A stretch of 31,574 nucleotides of DNA from a virus, in the IMG/VR virus record IMGVR_UViG_3300008450_000261, positions 1 through 31,574 of that record, one strand, 5' to 3'. Shown piece by piece: positions 30,006-31,574 of this stretch (positions are counted from its first letter, which is position 1; the number at the start of each line of letters is the position of its first letter). The translations under genes and the position numbers were made by a program. The notes beneath the pieces were generated by a model, which saw nothing but the letters and a program-made list of their open reading frames with translations, did no database searches and was not told the DNA's origin.

Positions 30006-31178
30006 ATGAGTAAAGACTTATTTAAAGAAGCAATTGCTGATGCTAAAGCTGTAAAAGAAGCAGCTATCAACAATGCTAAACTTGCTCTTGAAGAAGCTTT
30101 CACTCCACATTTAAAATCTATTCTTGCTGCCAAATTAGAACAACTTGATGAAGTTGAAGATAAAATGGAAGAAGCAGAAGATGAAAAAATGGAGGAAATG
30201 AAAGACAAAAAAGAGATGGAAAAAGAAAATCTTGACGAATTGGATCTTGAAGAAATTTTAAAAGAACTTGAATCCCTAGAAGAAATGGGTGATGAAGGAG
30301 ATGATAAAATGGAAGAAGCAAAAGACGAAAAAGATGATCTAAAAGAAATGTATTATGAAGATTCTGAAGAAGAAGGAGGTGAAGAAGAATTCGATCTTGA
30401 AAACATGGATATGGATGATTTGAAAAAAGTCATTGAAGATGTTGTCGAAGATATGATGGCTAGTGGTGAACTAGAAGGTGCTGAAGAAGAAGGTGAAGAA
30501 GAAGAATTAGATGGTGAATTGGATACTGAAGAAGCTCCAATTGATGAATTAGATATCAATGAACTTTTAGCAGAAATTGAAGAAATGGAAAATGAAAAAG
30601 TTCCTATTAAAGAGTATGCTACATTTGTGAGTGATTATTTATCTCCACTAATGGGACTTTTAGCCGCCGGTTTACCAATCGCTTCAATCACAGGCTTGTA
30701 CTTATATGAAAAACATAAAGAAAAAGCTAAAGACATAGTAGCTAAAGCAGAAGCAGGTGATGAAAAAGCTAAAGCTGAAATAGAAAAAGCCAAAATGGAA
30801 GCTGAAAAAGTTACCTCAAATCTTGAAGAAACTGATAATAAAGAAATGGAAAAAACCATTGCTGAATTACGTTCTGAACTTAATGAGGTTAATCTATTGA
30901 ATGCTAAACTTCTTTACACTAACAAGATTTTCAAAGCCAAAAACCTTACAGAATCTGAAAAAGTAAAAGTATTAACTACTTTTGACAAAGCAACCACTGT
31001 AAAAGAAACTAAACTAGTTTATGAAACATTATTAGAAAGTTTAAATAACAAATCTAAATCTTCTATTAAAGAATCACTAGGATCAGCTTCTAAACCAATG
31101 GGAGTTACGCAAAAACAACCAATTATTGAAACTAACGAAGTATTTGCTCGTATGCAAAAACTAGCTGGAATCAAGTAA
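30006..31178 (+). CDS. Prohead scaffold/core protein (gp22-like)
   Basis: 390 residues. N-terminal ~200 are extremely acidic with long Glu/Asp/Lys helices, as in T4 gp22, the main core protein. A hydrophobic hairpin-like stretch at 204-234 (YATFVSDYLSPLMGLLAAGL, then PIASITGLYLY) is unusual for a soluble scaffold. The C-terminal part has LNAKLLYTNKIFKAKNLTES and TFDKATTVKETKLVYETLLE, a gp22-like helical signature, and ends with NEVFARMQKLAGIK, the same core signal as at the starts of three other proteins. Expected to be cut up by the upstream protease. Strong Shine-Dalgarno and late promoter box. Confidence 0.85.
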   Translation: MSKDLFKEAIADAKAVKEAAINNAKLALEEAFTPHLKSILAAKLEQLDEVEDKMEEAEDEKMEEMKDKKEMEKENLDELDLEEILKELESLEEMGDEGDDKMEEAKDEKDDLKEMYYEDSEEEGGEEEFDLENMDMDDLKKVIEDVVEDMMASGELEGAEEEGEEEELDGELDTEEAPIDELDINELLAEIEEMENEKVPIKEYATFVSDYLSPLMGLLAAGLPIASITGLYLYEKHKEKAKDIVAKAEAGDEKAKAEIEKAKMEAEKVTSNLEETDNKEMEKTIAELRSELNEVNLLNAKLLYTNKIFKAKNLTESEKVKVLTTFDKATTVKETKLVYETLLESLNNKSKSSIKESLGSASKPMGVTQKQPIIETNEVFARMQKLAGIK

Positions 31179-31211
31179 ATTAATTATTAACTAAATTTGA
31201 TTTAAAAACAA

Positions 31212-31574
31212 ATGAACACAATTCAAAACCTTTTAGAATCAGCTAACCCGTGGAAATCACTTCAAAGTGATGCTGCAAAATTAGCTAACAAATGGGCTAA
31301 AACAGGATTGTTAGAAGGTCTTAGTAACGAGACTAACAAAAACAACATGGCCCTTATGCTTGAAAACCAAGCAAAACAATTAGTAATCGAGAGCTCTCAA
31401 ACTGGTACTGGTGCTACTTTCACAGTAGGACAAGGTGAGCAGTGGGCTGGAATCGCATTGCCATTAGTACGTAAGGTATTTGGTCAAATCGCAGCGAAAG
31501 AATTCGTTAGCGTTCAACCAATGAACTTACCTTCTGGTCTTGTATTCTTCTTAGATTTCCAATATGGTACTACT
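31212..31574 (+). CDS. Major capsid protein (gp23-like), 3' truncated by window
   Basis: 121 codons are present from the ATG at 31212 to the window end. NTIQNLLESANPWKSLQ, KLANKWAKTGLLEGL and NMALMLENQAKQLVIESSQT then EQWAGIALPLVRKVFGQIAA and SVQPMNLPSGLVFFLDFQYG match the T4-like gp23 N-terminal region as known from cyanophages and relatives. LLE|G at residues ~31-34 and MLE|N further on are possible maturation sites for the gp21-like protease. Base composition is visibly less AT-rich than in the small genes upstream, as expected for the most expressed protein. It is separated from scaffold by 33 bases. Confidence 0.95.
   Translation, partial: MNTIQNLLESANPWKSLQSDAAKLANKWAKTGLLEGLSNETNKNNMALMLENQAKQLVIESSQTGTGATFTVGQGEQWAGIALPLVRKVFGQIAAKEFVSVQPMNLPSGLVFFLDFQYGTT

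Noticed and set aside
30118-30859. Minus-strand Ser-rich frames within the scaffold gene
   Set aside because: They are the complement of Glu/Lys repeats; Ser/Phe/Leu runs are expected and no start region is evident.

Overview
The window is a late-gene region of a T4-like (myovirus-type) tailed phage. The order, all on the + strand, is large terminase (gp17-like), portal (gp20-like), three core-type proteins, prohead protease (gp21-like), a small leader protein, scaffold (gp22-like) and the start of the major capsid protein (gp23-like). The DNA is strongly AT-rich. A Bacteroidetes (flavobacterial-type) host is suggested by three things: A-rich start regions that mostly lack a Shine-Dalgarno, TTTG-N20-TAnnTTT promoter candidates after two terminators, and a small Hc1-type histone H1-like gene of the kind common in that phylum. 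The host assignment is an inference.

Layout. 1-1111: two tandem paralogous virion-type proteins, the first cut by the window edge. 1118-3293: GIY-YIG nuclease-like protein, DnaG/gp61-type primase and a RecB/Cas4-like PD-(D/E)XK nuclease. 3315-8038: a polymerase-beta-type nucleotidyltransferase followed by a 1253-residue multidomain protein (two more nucleotidyltransferase domains, an HxGH adenylyltransferase domain, several phage-specific domains and a C-terminal HExxH metallopeptidase). 8064-15557: about fifteen small, densely packed proteins, many starting with the same kind of amphipathic leader, plus a histone-like protein and several Cys-rich proteins. 15554-18187: an 877-residue protein with an OmpA-like domain. 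18188-18329: terminator and promoter. 18330-20926: FAD oxidoreductase, BAHT-type glycosyltransferase and a small protein. 20979-21963: another leader protein, a terminator, and a NadR-like P-loop kinase. 21997-31574: the packaging and capsid module.

How it may work together. The most striking feature is a shared N-terminal signal. Many otherwise unrelated proteins begin with a helix of the type LxxLIxEELxxILxE, often ending in an (L/I)xE site. That is the established consensus for the T4 gp21 prohead protease, and T4 uses such leaders as capsid-targeting sequences. A second shared signal, F-x-(K/R)-MQK-(L/I)-AG-(I/V), is at the N-terminus of three proteins and at the extreme C-terminus of the scaffold. 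I infer that this phage loads a large set of cargo proteins (histone-like, nucleotidyltransferase, nuclease-like, Zn-binding and others) into the prohead and trims them with its gp21. The tail sheath and tube genes (gp18, gp19) that sit between gp17 and gp20 in T4 are absent here.

All functions come from reading sequence motifs; no searches were run. I saw no tRNA, CRISPR, insertion sequence or integrase.
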